From positions 124,001 to 188,000 of the forward strand of contig NZ_CP119787.1 in the NCBI RefSeq assembly GCF_029338255.1: a stretch of DNA of 64,000 nt. The letters are read 5' to 3'. The translations under genes were made by a program, and so were the position numbers. Positions 10,654-19,730 of the stretch are shown here, one piece after another; positions within the stretch are counted from its first letter, which is position 1, and the number at the start of each line of letters is the position of its first letter. The notes under the pieces were generated by a model. The model was not told where the DNA came from and made no database searches. It saw only the letters and a list, made by a program, of their open reading frames with translations. This DNA comes from Haloarcula halobia. GTDB taxonomy: Archaea; Halobacteriota; Halobacteria; Halobacteriales; Haloarculaceae.

Positions 10654-11529
10654 ATGCACGCCGGACGACGCCTCGCGATGGCGCTCGTCGGGATTGCGTC
10701 GCTCTGTGTCTACGTGCTGGCGGCGGCAGTCGGCTACCGTCTTGTCGTCGAGCTGTGAGCGCGCCGCCCCTCGCCAGCGGTGGCGGCGGTGGCGATACTG
10801 GCCGGTGCCGTCCTCGTCGGACTGGTGAGTTACTGGGCCGGGACGACACAGCTCAAGCGGTCGCTGGACGCGGTCGAACTCCCCTACGCTCGGGCGCCGG
10901 GCGTCTACCAGCGCCTGGCGTGGCTCAGCGAACGCATGGACGTCCAGACCCCACAGCTGCTCGTCCCCGCCTGCCGGTGCCAAACGCCTTCGCGGTCGGC
11001 GGGACCCAGAGAGCCATCTCGTCGACAGCCGGCTGTTCGGCTTCCTCTCGGGCGACGAGCTGGAGGCGCTCTTGGCCCACGAGCTGGCCCACCTCGAGAC
11101 CCGGGACGCGCTGGTCCAGACGCTCGCCTACAGCCTCTTTCAGAACCTCGTCGGCCTCGTCGTCGTGCTCGTCCTCCCGTTCGCGATGCTGGCCGGCGGC
11201 GTCGCGCGGGCGCTGGCGCTGGTCCGGGGGCGGCCCGACCGGTGGACCGACTCGCTGCTCGGGCGGGTCCAGCGCAACGCACTCGGACTCGTCGGGCTGC
11301 TGGGCGCTGTCCTGGCGCTGCTCGTCCTCGCGTACTCGCGCGGGCGCTGCGGAATATCGAGCGCGCATCGACGCCCGGCCTGGGACTGTTGGCCCCGCTG
11401 TACGTCCACGGCGATGACGACAGCGCCCTGTCGCGGCTGCTCTCGACGCATCCGCCGATGGACGAGCGCATCGACCGACTCCTCGAGCGGACAGAGCGGG
11501 ACGGCGTCCCGATACAGATTCGCCGCTGA
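10654..11529 (+). pseudogene. Decayed M48 (HtpX-like) membrane zinc protease
   Basis: Pieces of one M48-family protease lie in order but in different frames. The first membrane helix (MHAGRRLAMALVG onward) ends at an in-frame TGA at 10756. TM2 and the LDAVELPYARAPGVYQRL segment continue in the same frame. A frame change near 10970 gives VPNAFAVGG, and another near 11000 gives LFGFLSGDELEALLAHELAHLETRD with the HExxH zinc motif. At about 11340 the reading jumps directly from LVLAYSR to ALRNIERAS. The intervening block, which normally carries the third zinc ligand (a glutamate), is therefore deleted and the frame changes again. The tail THPPMDERIDRL is intact. One stop, at least two frameshifts and a deletion make it non-functional unless the assembly is wrong. 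Confidence 0.85.
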
Positions 11530-12453
11530 TCAGGCGGGAAAGAGGTCCCGGAGCGTCGTCCGGAGATCCTCGCTCCCCGGCGTCTGGGGCACCTGCTGGA
11601 CGACGTCAGCCTGGAGCCGTTCGAGTGCCTTCGAGGGCGAGATGTCGTCCAGCAGCGGACCGTACTTCAGCGCTACCCGCGGCGAGACGTCGAACAGCAA
11701 GTCGCGCTTGCCGACCAGCGAGTGCGTTATCGAGAGCGTCTCGACGGCCCCGGAGACGAACGTCTCGCGTGCCACCGCCGACCCCGCGTCGATGGCCTCC
11801 GACAGGAGTGTCTGGAGTTCCCCCTCCCGGTCGTGGATCGCCGGTGGGTCGTCGAGATAGGTCGTCCCGTCGGGCAGTTCCGGGAGCATACCGCGACGGG
11901 GGGCATACGAGAGGACGGCGCCGGCGAGCGGCGTGGTCGAATCCGGGAGGGGCACGTCCAGGCGCTTCGACGGGCTGGTGTCGGTGAAGACGACGATAGC
12001 GCGGGCGGGCTCGCCCGAGATGGCCTCCCGGTCGTCGGTCGCGGGCCGTTCGTAGCCCCGGGTGACGGCCTCCCGGAGCGTCGGCGGGACCGGACCCGTC
12101 TCCCCCCGGAGTTCGACGTGCACGACGACCGGTCCGCTGGCACTCGCTTCGAGTATCGTCCAGAGCGTCGGCACCGAATCCCGTGCGCTCGTCGACAGCT
12201 GGTAGCACGGGCCGCCGACCTCGGCGGCCAGCAACCTCGCCAGCGCGCTGCCGTGCCACCCGGTCAGGTCAGCGACGTAGAACCACGGCAGGGGGAAGAC
12301 CGGTCCGAAGGCCGCATCGCCCGCGTCCGGGTCCAGCGGCGCCGGGACCAGGTCGAGGTACGCCGTGAGCGACGCGCGCTCGGGGGCGAAGTAGTCACCA
12401 GCGCCGTCGGGGAGCGACGCGTCGAGTCGGCAGTGGGCCGGAACGGTGGGCAT
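11530..12453 (-). CDS. Haloarchaeal protein of unknown function
   Basis: 307 residues, acidic, without membrane helices or a signal peptide. I recognise no domain. Visible features are a hydrophobic strand pattern alternating with helices in the first half (PVVVHVELRG, RAIVVFTDTSPSKRLDVP), resembling an alpha/beta fold, and a C-terminal helical region (RLQADVVQQVP). The start is the ATG at 12453. The stop abuts the end of the decayed protease on the opposite strand, so the two are convergent. Confidence 0.7.
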   Translation of the reverse strand: MPTVPAHCRLDASLPDGAGDYFAPERASLTAYLDLVPAPLDPDAGDAAFGPVFPLPWFYVADLTGWHGSALARLLAAEVGGPCYQLSTSARDSVPTLWTILEASASGPVVVHVELRGETGPVPPTLREAVTRGYERPATDDREAISGEPARAIVVFTDTSPSKRLDVPLPDSTTPLAGAVLSYAPRRGMLPELPDGTTYLDDPPAIHDREGELQTLLSEAIDAGSAVARETFVSGAVETLSITHSLVGKRDLLFDVSPRVALKYGPLLDDISPSKALERLQADVVQQVPQTPGSEDLRTTLRDLFPA

Positions 12454-12625
12454 GCCCCGTGGTTCGCCGGTCCCGGGGAAAACGGTGCTGGCTCGCTGGC
12501 GTCCTCGACAGCCGCGGTGGCGGCCAGAATGATAGATTCAATATAGCAGATAGAAGTTTATCGAGAGAACGGTCCCAAAACTTGGTGAGCAAGTAGAAGC
12601 GCTCTATTTCGTCGAATCGGCCCTC

Positions 12626-13465
12626 TCAGCCCTCGTCGACTCTGCGAATCAGTTCTGCGACGCGGTCAGGTCGTTCCCGCGGCGCCCAGTGACCACAGTC
12701 CTCGACGACGGTCAGCGTCGCGTCCGGGACACGGTCGGCGGCGCGCTCGGCCCACGAGACCGGGAACAGCTGGTCGTCGGCGCCGTGGACGAAGTGCGTC
12801 GGCACCGAGACGTCCTCGAAGCGGTCCGGAAAGGTCGTCCGGTAGCCGTCGCGGGTCACCTCCGCGGCTCTGAACCGTCGGAACGCAGCCCCCGCCGTCG
12901 GCCGCTGTACCTCCGCGAAGACGGCGTCGACGGCGGCGGCCGGGAGCGCATCCAGGTCGTGGACGATGCCGCCCAGGCTGGCCCGCGTGAGGCCGCGGCT
13001 CCGCCGAAAGAGAGCGATGGCGAGCCTGTTCAAGACCTGCACGCGGGCGAGCAGGTACGAGAGGCGACCGTTCGGAAGGTCGGCACCCAGTCCGTATGCG
13101 TCGACAGGGACCAGCCCAGCCACCGCGTCCGGCCGGTCGAGTGCGACCTGGATGGCGACCCCGCCGCCCAGCGAGTGACCAACCAAGGTCACCGGGGCAA
13201 GGCCCAGTCCGTCGAGGACGCCGGCGACGACGTCGGCGTGGCGCTGGACCGAGTACGGGCCCGGGGGCAGGTCGCTCTCGCCGTACCCGAGCAGGTCGGG
13301 GACGACCACGGTCTGGTCGGCCGCGAGCCGGTCGACGACCGGTGACCAGGTGACGGCAGCCGCGTCGATGATGCCGCCGTGCAAGAGGACGACCGGCGGC
13401 CCGTCGCCAGCAGCGAGGTAGTGGATTCGGTCGCCGTCGACCGTGACGGTCGCGTCGGAGTGCAT
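12626..13465 (-). CDS. Alpha/beta hydrolase
   Basis: 279 residues with a complete alpha/beta-hydrolase catalytic set: HGG oxyanion region (VVLLHGGIID), nucleophile elbow GHSLGG, acid in HGADDQLFP and histidine in DCGHWAPRE. The cap region (about 135-205) is arginine-rich and helical, as in esterases, haloperoxidases and epoxide-hydrolase relatives. The substrate cannot be told from sequence. It is monocistronic as far as can be seen. Confidence 0.88.
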   Translation of the reverse strand: MHSDATVTVDGDRIHYLAAGDGPPVVLLHGGIIDAAAVTWSPVVDRLAADQTVVVPDLLGYGESDLPPGPYSVQRHADVVAGVLDGLGLAPVTLVGHSLGGGVAIQVALDRPDAVAGLVPVDAYGLGADLPNGRLSYLLARVQVLNRLAIALFRRSRGLTRASLGGIVHDLDALPAAAVDAVFAEVQRPTAGAAFRRFRAAEVTRDGYRTTFPDRFEDVSVPTHFVHGADDQLFPVSWAERAADRVPDATLTVVEDCGHWAPRERPDRVAELIRRVDEG

Positions 13466-13842
13466 GGGTGACCGTGGACGCGCGACACCGAAGCGTTTTG
13501 GGCGATACGGGCGCGCTCGGGCAGTTTCGGTGGCGAATCTGTGCCTGTGGGAATTTCGACGATATATTTTATTTCGCTATACCAAATCGGGTTCAGTGGA
13601 AGTTGTCTATTTGCGCGGGCGAGACGGTGGCGCGTGTCAGGGGGCGTTTCCACGTCGTGGCCGCCAGGAACCGGTACGGACTCCTGTTGTATACCAGGCG
13701 GTTCGATGCCCGACGGGTTATCTGTCTCAGGACGTGGACGCGTGCCGGACCGATGGCGGACCGCGGCGAGTCCCTGCTCGTCGACCTGGCCTGACCCGAG
13801 TTCGGCACACGGTTTTTCAATTGTGAGCGGAGTACGGCCGGT
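13466..13842. other. 377-base divergent intergenic region
   Basis: The region lies between the divergent hydrolase and membrane-protein genes. It has an AT-rich core around 13555-13585 (a run with ATATATTTTATTTCG) in an otherwise GC-rich stretch. GTTTTTCAATTG just upstream of 13843 is a plausible TATA region for the membrane protein. No gene is supported: the open frames here are basic and lack haloarchaeal composition. Confidence 0.45.
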
Positions 13843-14934
13843 ATGAGCGACAGTGATGGAAGTCGCCCGAGCGACACGATGCGGGAGCGCGTACCGGAGA
13901 ACAGTCGGAAGTTCTGGTTGCTGTTGAACGCGAATCGATGGCTGGTCGCCGCTGGAATCGCGGGCGGCGTGTTCCTCGCACTCGCCATCATCGGGCAACT
14001 CCACCCGACCGGGACGCCGGCGCTGTTCAACCAGGCGGACCCTATCGAGACGCTGTTCCAGGGGCTGCTCACGTCAATCATCACGGGCGTCACGCTCGTG
14101 CTCACGCTCAGCCAGCTCGTACTCTCCCAGGAACAGGGGCCGGTCGGGGACCAGCGCGAGCGCATGGAGGGCGCGATGGCGTTCCGGAAGGACGTCGAGG
14201 ACGTTATCGAGGAGCCCGTGAGTCCCGCCCAACCCTCGGCGTTCCTCCGGTCGCTGGTGAAACTCACGAAGCGACACGCCGAAGCCGTCTCGGACGCCGT
14301 CCAGGACATTGACGACGAAGCCCTCACCGATCAGGTGGCCGCGTTCACAGAGAACGTGAAGGGGAATGCCGACGCCGTCGAGAACGGTCTCACGGACGCC
14401 CAGTTTGGGGAGTTCGACGTGGTGTTCTCCGCGCTGAACTACAACTACTCGTGGAAGTTGTACGCGGCGCGCCGCATCCGCGCGGAGAACGAGGACGTGC
14501 TCACCGAGGACGCCCGCGCGGCGTTCGACGAACTCATCAACGCGCTCGAACTGTTCGGGCCGGCACGCGAGCACTTCAAGACGCTGTACTTCCAGTGGGC
14601 GCTCATCGACCTCTCCCGGACGATGCTGTACGCGTCCATACCTGCGCTCTTCACGGCGGTCGCGGGCATCGTCTACCTCGAACCGACGCTGTTCCCGGAG
14701 ACCGTGTTCGGCGTGCGCACGCTCGTCGTGGTGGTGAGCGCGGGCGTCGCCGTCTCCCTGCTACCGTTCGCGTTCCTGTTGTCCTACATTCTCCGCATCG
14801 TCACCGTGACGAAGCGCACGCTCTCCATCGGGCCGTTCATCCTCCGGGAGACCGACCGGTCCCGCGACCTCGACTGGGGCGAAACCGAAGCGAAGAGCGG
14901 GGAACACGCGGACGTTGGGGATGAGAGTGAGTAG
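13843..14934 (+). CDS. Four-helix membrane protein of unknown function
   Basis: 363 residues. A helix pair lies near the N-terminus (WLVAAGIAGGVFLALAII at about 31-50 and a segment around TSIITGVTLVLTLSQLVLS at about 78-98). A long soluble helical middle of about 180 residues follows, then a second helix pair (MLYASIPALFTAVAGIVYL and VVVVSAGVAVSLLPFAFLL). The tail is acidic. The pattern of two hairpins around a cytosolic helical domain occurs in haloarchaeal proteins of unknown role; no catalytic motif is visible. Confidence 0.75.
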   Translation: MSDSDGSRPSDTMRERVPENSRKFWLLLNANRWLVAAGIAGGVFLALAIIGQLHPTGTPALFNQADPIETLFQGLLTSIITGVTLVLTLSQLVLSQEQGPVGDQRERMEGAMAFRKDVEDVIEEPVSPAQPSAFLRSLVKLTKRHAEAVSDAVQDIDDEALTDQVAAFTENVKGNADAVENGLTDAQFGEFDVVFSALNYNYSWKLYAARRIRAENEDVLTEDARAAFDELINALELFGPAREHFKTLYFQWALIDLSRTMLYASIPALFTAVAGIVYLEPTLFPETVFGVRTLVVVVSAGVAVSLLPFAFLLSYILRIVTVTKRTLSIGPFILRETDRSRDLDWGETEAKSGEHADVGDESE

Positions 14935-15161
14935 CGTGGATATCGGCCGTTCGCTTGACCAAGCGATCGTTCTCGTAACCGAGGCCGCGTCGATCACGTC
15001 TTCGAACTCAAACCCCGACGTCTAATTTGCCTACGGAATGTGGAGGTCCTATTGACAGTAGTCGATCACCCGCGAGTCCTATGGATGGTTTTAGTAAAGG
15101 GAACGAGATGCATAGCTATGGACACACTACAATCGAACGGCAGTCCGTTCCGGGAGTACCG

Positions 15162-16493
15162 ATGGTAAACGTCGCGCTCTCAGTGGGACAACTGGTCTTG
15201 GCGCTGTTCCTCGTGGTTCTCAACGGCTTTTTTGTCGCTGCAGAGTTCGCCTTCGTTCGGATCCGGGGGACATCGGTTGACCAGCTCGTCGAGGAGGGGC
15301 GCCCGGGTTCGGGGGCACTCCAAGGAGTGATGACCAATCTCGATAACTACCTCGCGACGACGCAACTGGGCATCACCATCGCCTCGCTCGGGTTGGGGTG
15401 GGTCGGCGAACCCGCCGTGGCGGCGCTCATCGAACCCGTACTGGAACCGATTCTCCCGGCGGGACTCATCCATCTCGTCGCGTTCGCAATCGGCTTCAGT
15501 CTCATCACGTTCCTCCACGTCGTCTTCGGTGAACTCGCGCCGAAGACGCTCGCGATCGCCCAGACCGAGCGACTCTCGCTGTTTCTCGCCCCGCCGATGA
15601 AGTTCTTTTATTATATCCTCTATCCGGGAATTGTGGTCTTCAACGGGGCAGCCAACGCGTTCACGCGGTCGCTCGGTGTGCCGCCCGCTTCCGAAACCGA
15701 TGAGACTCTCGGTGAGCGAGAGCTCCTCCGAGTACTAACACGGTCGGGCGAGGGAGGGGACATCGACGTTGCGGAAGTGACGATGATCGAACGGGTCTTC
15801 GATCTCGACGACATCGTGGTTCGGGAGGTCATGGTTCCACGACCGGACGTGGTGAGCGTTCCGGCCGATGCTCCCCTCTCCGACCTCCAGTCGATAGTCC
15901 TCGAGGCTGGTCATACGCGCTATCCAGTCCTTGCTGCCGACGACGGCGACCAGGTGATCGGATTCGTGGACGTCAAGGACGTGTTACGAGCTGAGGTGGA
16001 AGGCGGGGACGCCGAGGTAGTCGGCGACATCGCCCGCGAGATCGTCATCGCTCCCGAGACGATGGCACTGAGCGATCTCCTGAGACAGTTCAGGGAAGAA
16101 CAACAGCAGATGGTCGCAGTTATCGACGAGTGGGGGGCATTTGAGGGGATCGCAACGGTTGAAGACGTCGTCGAGGCGCTCGTTGGAGACCTCCGAGATG
16201 AGTTTGATGTGGACGAGCGTGAACCCTCGATTCGAAGCCGTGGCGATGAGGGGTACGACATTGACGGGAGCGTCCCGCTGTCGAAAATCAACGATATGAT
16301 CGAGGGAGAGCTCACAAGTGAAGAGGTCGAAACGATCGGTGGACTGGTACTCGAGCAACTCAACCGTGCGCCAGAACGTGGCGATCGCGTCGAGGTCGAC
16401 GGATACGTCGTTGAGGTGACGAGCGTTGAAGGGACCCGAATCTCGACAGTCAGGGTCCACGAACGCGAAGAGGATGATTCAGGGGTGGACTAA
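15162..16493 (+). CDS. DUF21/CBS/CorC-HlyC membrane protein (CNNM family)
   Basis: 443 residues from the ATG at 15162, which has GGGAG seven bases upstream; the in-frame extension to 15027 has no such site and is not haloarchaeal in composition. Domains in order: DUF21 transmembrane domain (LNGFFVAAEFAFVRIR, about 15-30, and three more helices up to about 190), a CBS pair (the first around VREVMVPRPDVVSVPADAPL, the second in the 280-340 region) and a C-terminal CorC_HlyC domain (GYDIDGSVPLSKIND to the end). Relatives are linked to Mg2+/Co2+ efflux or Mg2+ homeostasis. Its codon use is less GC-biased than the core genes. Confidence 0.88.
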   Translation: MVNVALSVGQLVLALFLVVLNGFFVAAEFAFVRIRGTSVDQLVEEGRPGSGALQGVMTNLDNYLATTQLGITIASLGLGWVGEPAVAALIEPVLEPILPAGLIHLVAFAIGFSLITFLHVVFGELAPKTLAIAQTERLSLFLAPPMKFFYYILYPGIVVFNGAANAFTRSLGVPPASETDETLGERELLRVLTRSGEGGDIDVAEVTMIERVFDLDDIVVREVMVPRPDVVSVPADAPLSDLQSIVLEAGHTRYPVLAADDGDQVIGFVDVKDVLRAEVEGGDAEVVGDIAREIVIAPETMALSDLLRQFREEQQQMVAVIDEWGAFEGIATVEDVVEALVGDLRDEFDVDEREPSIRSRGDEGYDIDGSVPLSKINDMIEGELTSEEVETIGGLVLEQLNRAPERGDRVEVDGYVVEVTSVEGTRISTVRVHEREEDDSGVD

Positions 16494-16587
16494 TCGGGAT
16501 TCTGATAGCCGGTCGGAGGTCCAGAGACCCTCGACCGGCAGAGTATGAGATTCGCATGAAAGCGAATCGATGGACTACTACGATACC

Positions 16588-16611
16588 AGATACGCGCGCT
16601 GTATGCAGCAG
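16588..16611 (+). repeat. Interspersed repeat, copy 1
   Basis: A partial copy of the roughly 28-base repeat family of the 16.5-24.4 kb zone. It has the AGATACGCG core and the GTATGCAGCAG end, but the GTGCA start is missing. Confidence 0.45.
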
Positions 16612-16751
16612 TGCCTTCTCGAACTACCCAACGTCTGTCAGTACCGGCGTGACCGATACAGAGATTCAATGCAGCACTCGGTTACTGTTGGCTCCACACC
16701 CTTATTGGTGAATCAGCTGCACAGTAAGCCTGCCAATCTATCGGAAGCAAA

Positions 16752-16898
16752 TCATCCATATATTGCCTCACCGAGATTGAATTCTGTTTCACATTCGGTA
16801 CAATACTTCTCAATGTCGTGCACATCTAAGCAATGTGAGTAGCAGTAAATGTCTTCATTCCCGCAATTCGGACATTCCTCAAGTTCTGGGACGACCAT
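16752..16898 (-). CDS. Small zinc-ribbon protein (48 residues)
   Basis: A short acidic reading frame with two CxxC knuckles 22 residues apart: CPNCGNED (Cys9, Cys12) and YCTECETEF (Cys33, Cys36), plus Cys19 and Cys23 in between. Small zinc-finger proteins of this size are abundant in haloarchaea, where some affect growth, motility or biofilm formation. The start is the ATG at 16898 and the stop is the TGA at 16752. CTTATTC just upstream could be part of its promoter. The codon use is AT-rich relative to core genes, like the rest of this zone. Confidence 0.65.
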   Translation of the reverse strand: MVVPELEECPNCGNEDIYCYSHCLDVHDIEKYCTECETEFNLGEAIYG

Positions 16899-17312
16899 GT
16901 TAGAATAAGCATATGCTGCTCTTCCAATAGAGTTACTCTCATCTACACGTTCGTATTCAGACGAGTATTACTCCCGCTGTACTAACCGAATCAGACGGCC
17001 CTGATTCTCGGTGTGTGACGTGCTGCATCCGCGCTCTGTATGCAGCAGACTCCCACAGTTAGTTCATACACCTAGAAGTTCAAACGGTCAATCCGCTCCA
17101 AGCTAGCGGTTCTCAACCTAATAACGACTACTAGTAGTTTCTGAATGTGGAACGCCGTTTCCTGAAGAGTCCCTCTCCAACTACGTGGTCACCACATCGG
17201 AGAACTGCTAGTAGTTCACCACCGGCGACACAGCAAAACCTCACTGAGTAGCTGTCAGGAACGGCATCCAAGATGTAGAGCACTCAAACGTTTCGAGCTG
17301 ATCTGAGATGGT
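16899..17312. other. 414-base AT-rich intergenic region with repeat copy 2
   Basis: No gene is supported. It contains repeat copy 2 (17021-17048) and two related stretches around 17131-17142 and 17204-17221. The second of these reads GAGAACTGCTAGTAGTTC and has inverted ends; they may be traces of a decayed mobile element. Confidence 0.4.
17021..17048 (+). repeat. Interspersed repeat, copy 2 (palindromic)
   Basis: A copy with perfect 8-base inverted ends: TGCTGCAT at 17021-17028 and ATGCAGCA at 17040-17047, around a GCGCTCTGT core. Confidence 0.5.
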
Positions 17313-17906
17313 TTAATTGCCTTGGATGGCATCGATAACCACTGCGCTCACCACGATCGGGTCTATGGGGACCGAACTGGCGTCGCTAATCGTAATCTCG
17401 TATTGATCATTAATTGCAAAATCGCTCTCAATGGTGCCAACGGAATTGCCTTCTGCGTCAGCTATCTCGAACTTGTGGCCGATAAACTGTCCCACTGGCA
17501 GAAGCTTTCGCCCCACTGTGATGAGTCCTCCACGCGAGCTAATCTCAGCGATAAGAGACTCGTCCTCGGCATCGCGCATTCGCCACGTATCCTGAAAGAG
17601 CGAAAAGTCATTGTCCAGAACGATCAAATCTTCCCCGGTCTGGCTATCTGTCAGCAGGTAATCGCCAGCCATATCCAACGTACCGCTGGCTGTTACAGTC
17701 ACTAACTCATTGTCGTCGTCATCAACAAAGGGAGTTCCACTCTTTCCCTCGTACGTATTATAAGTGCAGCGGAGTATCGTGTCGCCAGTAACATCTCTGG
17801 CTTCGTACTCGGGTCGAAAGTTCTTGTCCTGCCCCGTCTGTTCGACAGTATACTCAGTGCCGGACAGGCCAAGCCCGGAGATCTCGTATTGTTGTAGTGT
17901 TCCCAT
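17313..17906 (-). CDS. LURP-one-related (tubby-like) protein
   Basis: 197 residues, beta-rich, with the features of LURP-one-related/YxjI proteins. The segment with TVEQTGQDKNFRPEYEARD starts the barrel. Later strands include GKLLPVGQ-like RKLLPVGQFIGHKFEIADAE and the GNSVGTIESDF-type strand followed by YEITISDASSVP. A C-terminal hydrophobic helix (PIVVSAVVIDAIQ) would sit in the centre of the barrel. The biochemical role of the family in archaea is unknown. It is flanked by small zinc-ribbon and membrane genes in the accessory zone. Confidence 0.72.
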   Translation of the reverse strand: MGTLQQYEISGLGLSGTEYTVEQTGQDKNFRPEYEARDVTGDTILRCTYNTYEGKSGTPFVDDDDNELVTVTASGTLDMAGDYLLTDSQTGEDLIVLDNDFSLFQDTWRMRDAEDESLIAEISSRGGLITVGRKLLPVGQFIGHKFEIADAEGNSVGTIESDFAINDQYEITISDASSVPIDPIVVSAVVIDAIQGN

Positions 17907-18068
17907 TGCGTAGATGCCATTTGGAAAATGGATAAATCCGGGGTATCCTAGCCGAGGTACTGTGAGTCCGACCAGTAGATTTCGCTTGTTTCAGGCGTTC
18001 TCTGTAAAAACAGTCTGCAAGAAACTGTAGCACCGGGTTTTTACGCCTGTCTATACAGTGTGCGTAAT

Positions 18069-18158
18069 ATGGAAACAATTTATTCTCTTCATTTGGTAGG
18101 AGTCGGAATGGCTCTAACCGGCAGCGTTCTGCTATTTGCCTCGGGGAGCGTGTCATAG
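18069..18158 (+). pseudogene. Small membrane-protein gene cut by the IS element
   Basis: The frame METIYSLHLVGVGMALTGSV onward is a typical start of a small hydrophobic haloarchaeal protein. It reads into the left inverted repeat of the IS at 18146 and stops at a TAG inside that repeat (29 residues). The simplest reading is that the insertion truncated the gene. I could not identify the displaced 3' part to the right of the IS, so it may also be a chance frame. Confidence 0.35.
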
Positions 18159-19208
18159 AAACGTTCTCAGAGAAGGAAGCAGGGTGTTGGAACTGTGTCT
18201 ACGAGCGCCAGCACCCTGCAAGACGTAGCTTCGGTAGACGACTTCTTGAATGTCGCGGCTACCGAGACAGTCCCGCTGTTCGAGCACCTTGAGTTCGAGT
18301 TTCTGCTGAATTACGACGTGTTCGCCCCCGCTTTGAGGGGGCGAACACGAGTGCATCAGCCACCAGACCTCTTTTGCGGCTTTCTGCACTGCTATTACAA
18401 GGACATCTACGGAACGCGTCCGGTTGCACGAGAACTCCAACACGGCCTCGTCTGGTACTACTGCGGACTCGACAAACCTCCATCCAGAGACACGGTTGAC
18501 CGCTTTCTCACCGACCTCGAACACGTCATCGACGATGTCTTCGACAGGCTCGTCGAGCAGGCCGCCTGTCGGGGCCTGCTCGACTCGACGTACTCTATCG
18601 ACTCAACGCACATTGAGGCGATTCAGTACAACGACGCGGCGTCATGGAACTACGATCCAACGGCCGAAGATTACTACTACGGCTTCGGCTGTACGATTGT
18701 CTCAACCGGTCCAAAGATACCGATTGCAGCGGAGTTCACACAGACCAAGCAAGCAGACCAGGAGACGGCGATGCGCGTCACGCGTAACGCGCTCGCCGTC
18801 GATACACCAATTTGGATGCTCGGAGACAGCGCCTACGACGTCCTCGACTGGCACGACCACCTGCTGGCCGCAGGGGTCGTGCCAATCACCCCATACAATC
18901 CGCGAAACACCGACGACCCGAAAGACATCGAGTACAGGGTCGAAGACCGCATCGAGGAACACAGCCAGGACGTACAGCTGAAACAATCCCTCTTGGACGA
19001 GACGTACAACCACCGGACAGGAGTCGAACGGACCAACGACGCAGTCAAGGACTGCGGCCTCGGGCACGTCCGCGCCCGAGGCCGCGTCCACGCACGAACA
19101 GAAGTGTTCCTTGCACTGTGTCTCCGGCTCGTCGTTGCAATCACCAACTACGACCGAGGAAACGAACCGGGCTGTGAGAAGCTATGAGATGGATTCTATG
19201 ACACGCTC
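18146..19208 (+). mobile_element. Complete insertion sequence, 1063 bases
   Basis: Bounded by matching ends: GAGCGTGTCATAGAA at 18146-18160 and its reverse complement TTCTATGACACGCTC at 19194-19208, a perfect 15-base terminal inverted repeat with weaker similarity continuing inwards. One transposase gene fills the element. I could not see a convincing target-site duplication in the flanks. The element looks intact and may be active. Confidence 0.85.
18195..19187 (+). CDS. DDE transposase of the IS element
   Basis: 330 residues, starting with GTG or a nearby codon after the left inverted repeat. The DDE pattern is visible: first Asp in YSIDSTHIEAI (about residue 137), second in MLGDSAYDVLDW (about 214) and Glu in HRTGVERTNDAVK (about 276), followed by a YDRG end. 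The fold and size fit IS4/IS5-superfamily haloarchaeal transposases; I cannot name the ISH subgroup. The frame is intact. It catalyses cut-and-paste movement by acting on the inverted repeats at 18146 and 19208. Confidence 0.88.
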   Translation: MSTSASTLQDVASVDDFLNVAATETVPLFEHLEFEFLLNYDVFAPALRGRTRVHQPPDLFCGFLHCYYKDIYGTRPVARELQHGLVWYYCGLDKPPSRDTVDRFLTDLEHVIDDVFDRLVEQAACRGLLDSTYSIDSTHIEAIQYNDAASWNYDPTAEDYYYGFGCTIVSTGPKIPIAAEFTQTKQADQETAMRVTRNALAVDTPIWMLGDSAYDVLDWHDHLLAAGVVPITPYNPRNTDDPKDIEYRVEDRIEEHSQDVQLKQSLLDETYNHRTGVERTNDAVKDCGLGHVRARGRVHARTEVFLALCLRLVVAITNYDRGNEPGCEKL

Positions 19209-19253
19209 TCTTGTACGCTAGGTTCAACTCTCACAGAACCTGACAGAACCGCC

Positions 19254-19283
19254 GTGCAAGACTCAGAGAGTGGATTCAGCAGA
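19254..19283 (+). repeat. Interspersed repeat, copy 3
   Basis: GTGCAAGACTC start and GGATTCAGCAGA end, 30 bases. It lies 46 bases after the right end of the IS element. Confidence 0.5.
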
Positions 19284-19356
19284 GCGGCCACCACAGAGGG
19301 AGGTTCGTTCGGCACAGGCGGTCCAATTTGCGAGACGAGTGTGTTGGGCCGTTGTG

Positions 19357-19689
19357 CTATCGCCCGATGAGCCCCAGTATCCGTCTGTGAACGTCCTCGG
19401 CTGAGTCGTATATTTCGTCATCAGTTGAAGCGAGTACGTCCTCTAGGGATTTCTTGCCGTCCTGCGTTCCAAGTTCATAATCGCCATAGGCCGCAACCAA
19501 CTCAGTTTTCGTGGCTGGATAGTCGTGCGATGTGAGCCCTACATCAAGATCACCAAGCCCCTCACCAGCGTCGACGCGCATCGGCTCTTCTTCATCGGCG
19601 CGGGTACGTGCCTCCTCTTGCATCCGCTCTCGCTGGCGGCGTTTTTCGTCATCGGCTTGTTCATCTCGGCCCTGTTTATCATCTGCCAT
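19357..19689 (-). CDS. DUF5789-type haloarchaeal protein
   Basis: 110 residues. A highly charged, probably coiled N-terminus (MADDKQGRDEQADDEKRRQR) is followed by a domain with the pattern YPATKTELVAAYGDYELG, then LEDVLASTDDEIYDSAEDV and a basic end. I associate this with DUF5789, a family restricted to haloarchaea. The role is unknown; the fold is probably a small mixed helical domain. It is monocistronic. Confidence 0.7.
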   Translation of the reverse strand: MADDKQGRDEQADDEKRRQRERMQEEARTRADEEEPMRVDAGEGLGDLDVGLTSHDYPATKTELVAAYGDYELGTQDGKKSLEDVLASTDDEIYDSAEDVHRRILGLIGR

Positions 19690-19730
19690 ACACTACGGTA
19701 GGGGATTCAGGCGGATAACAGTAGGGCTAC

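Noticed and set aside
16570-16842. Plus-strand frame of 90 codons
   Set aside because: It overlaps repeat copy 1 and the antisense zinc-ribbon gene; no acidic bias and no recognisable motif.
17854-18156. Minus-strand frame of 100 codons near the IS
   Set aside because: It is basic, overlaps the start of the LURP-one-related gene and the IS end, and has no motif.
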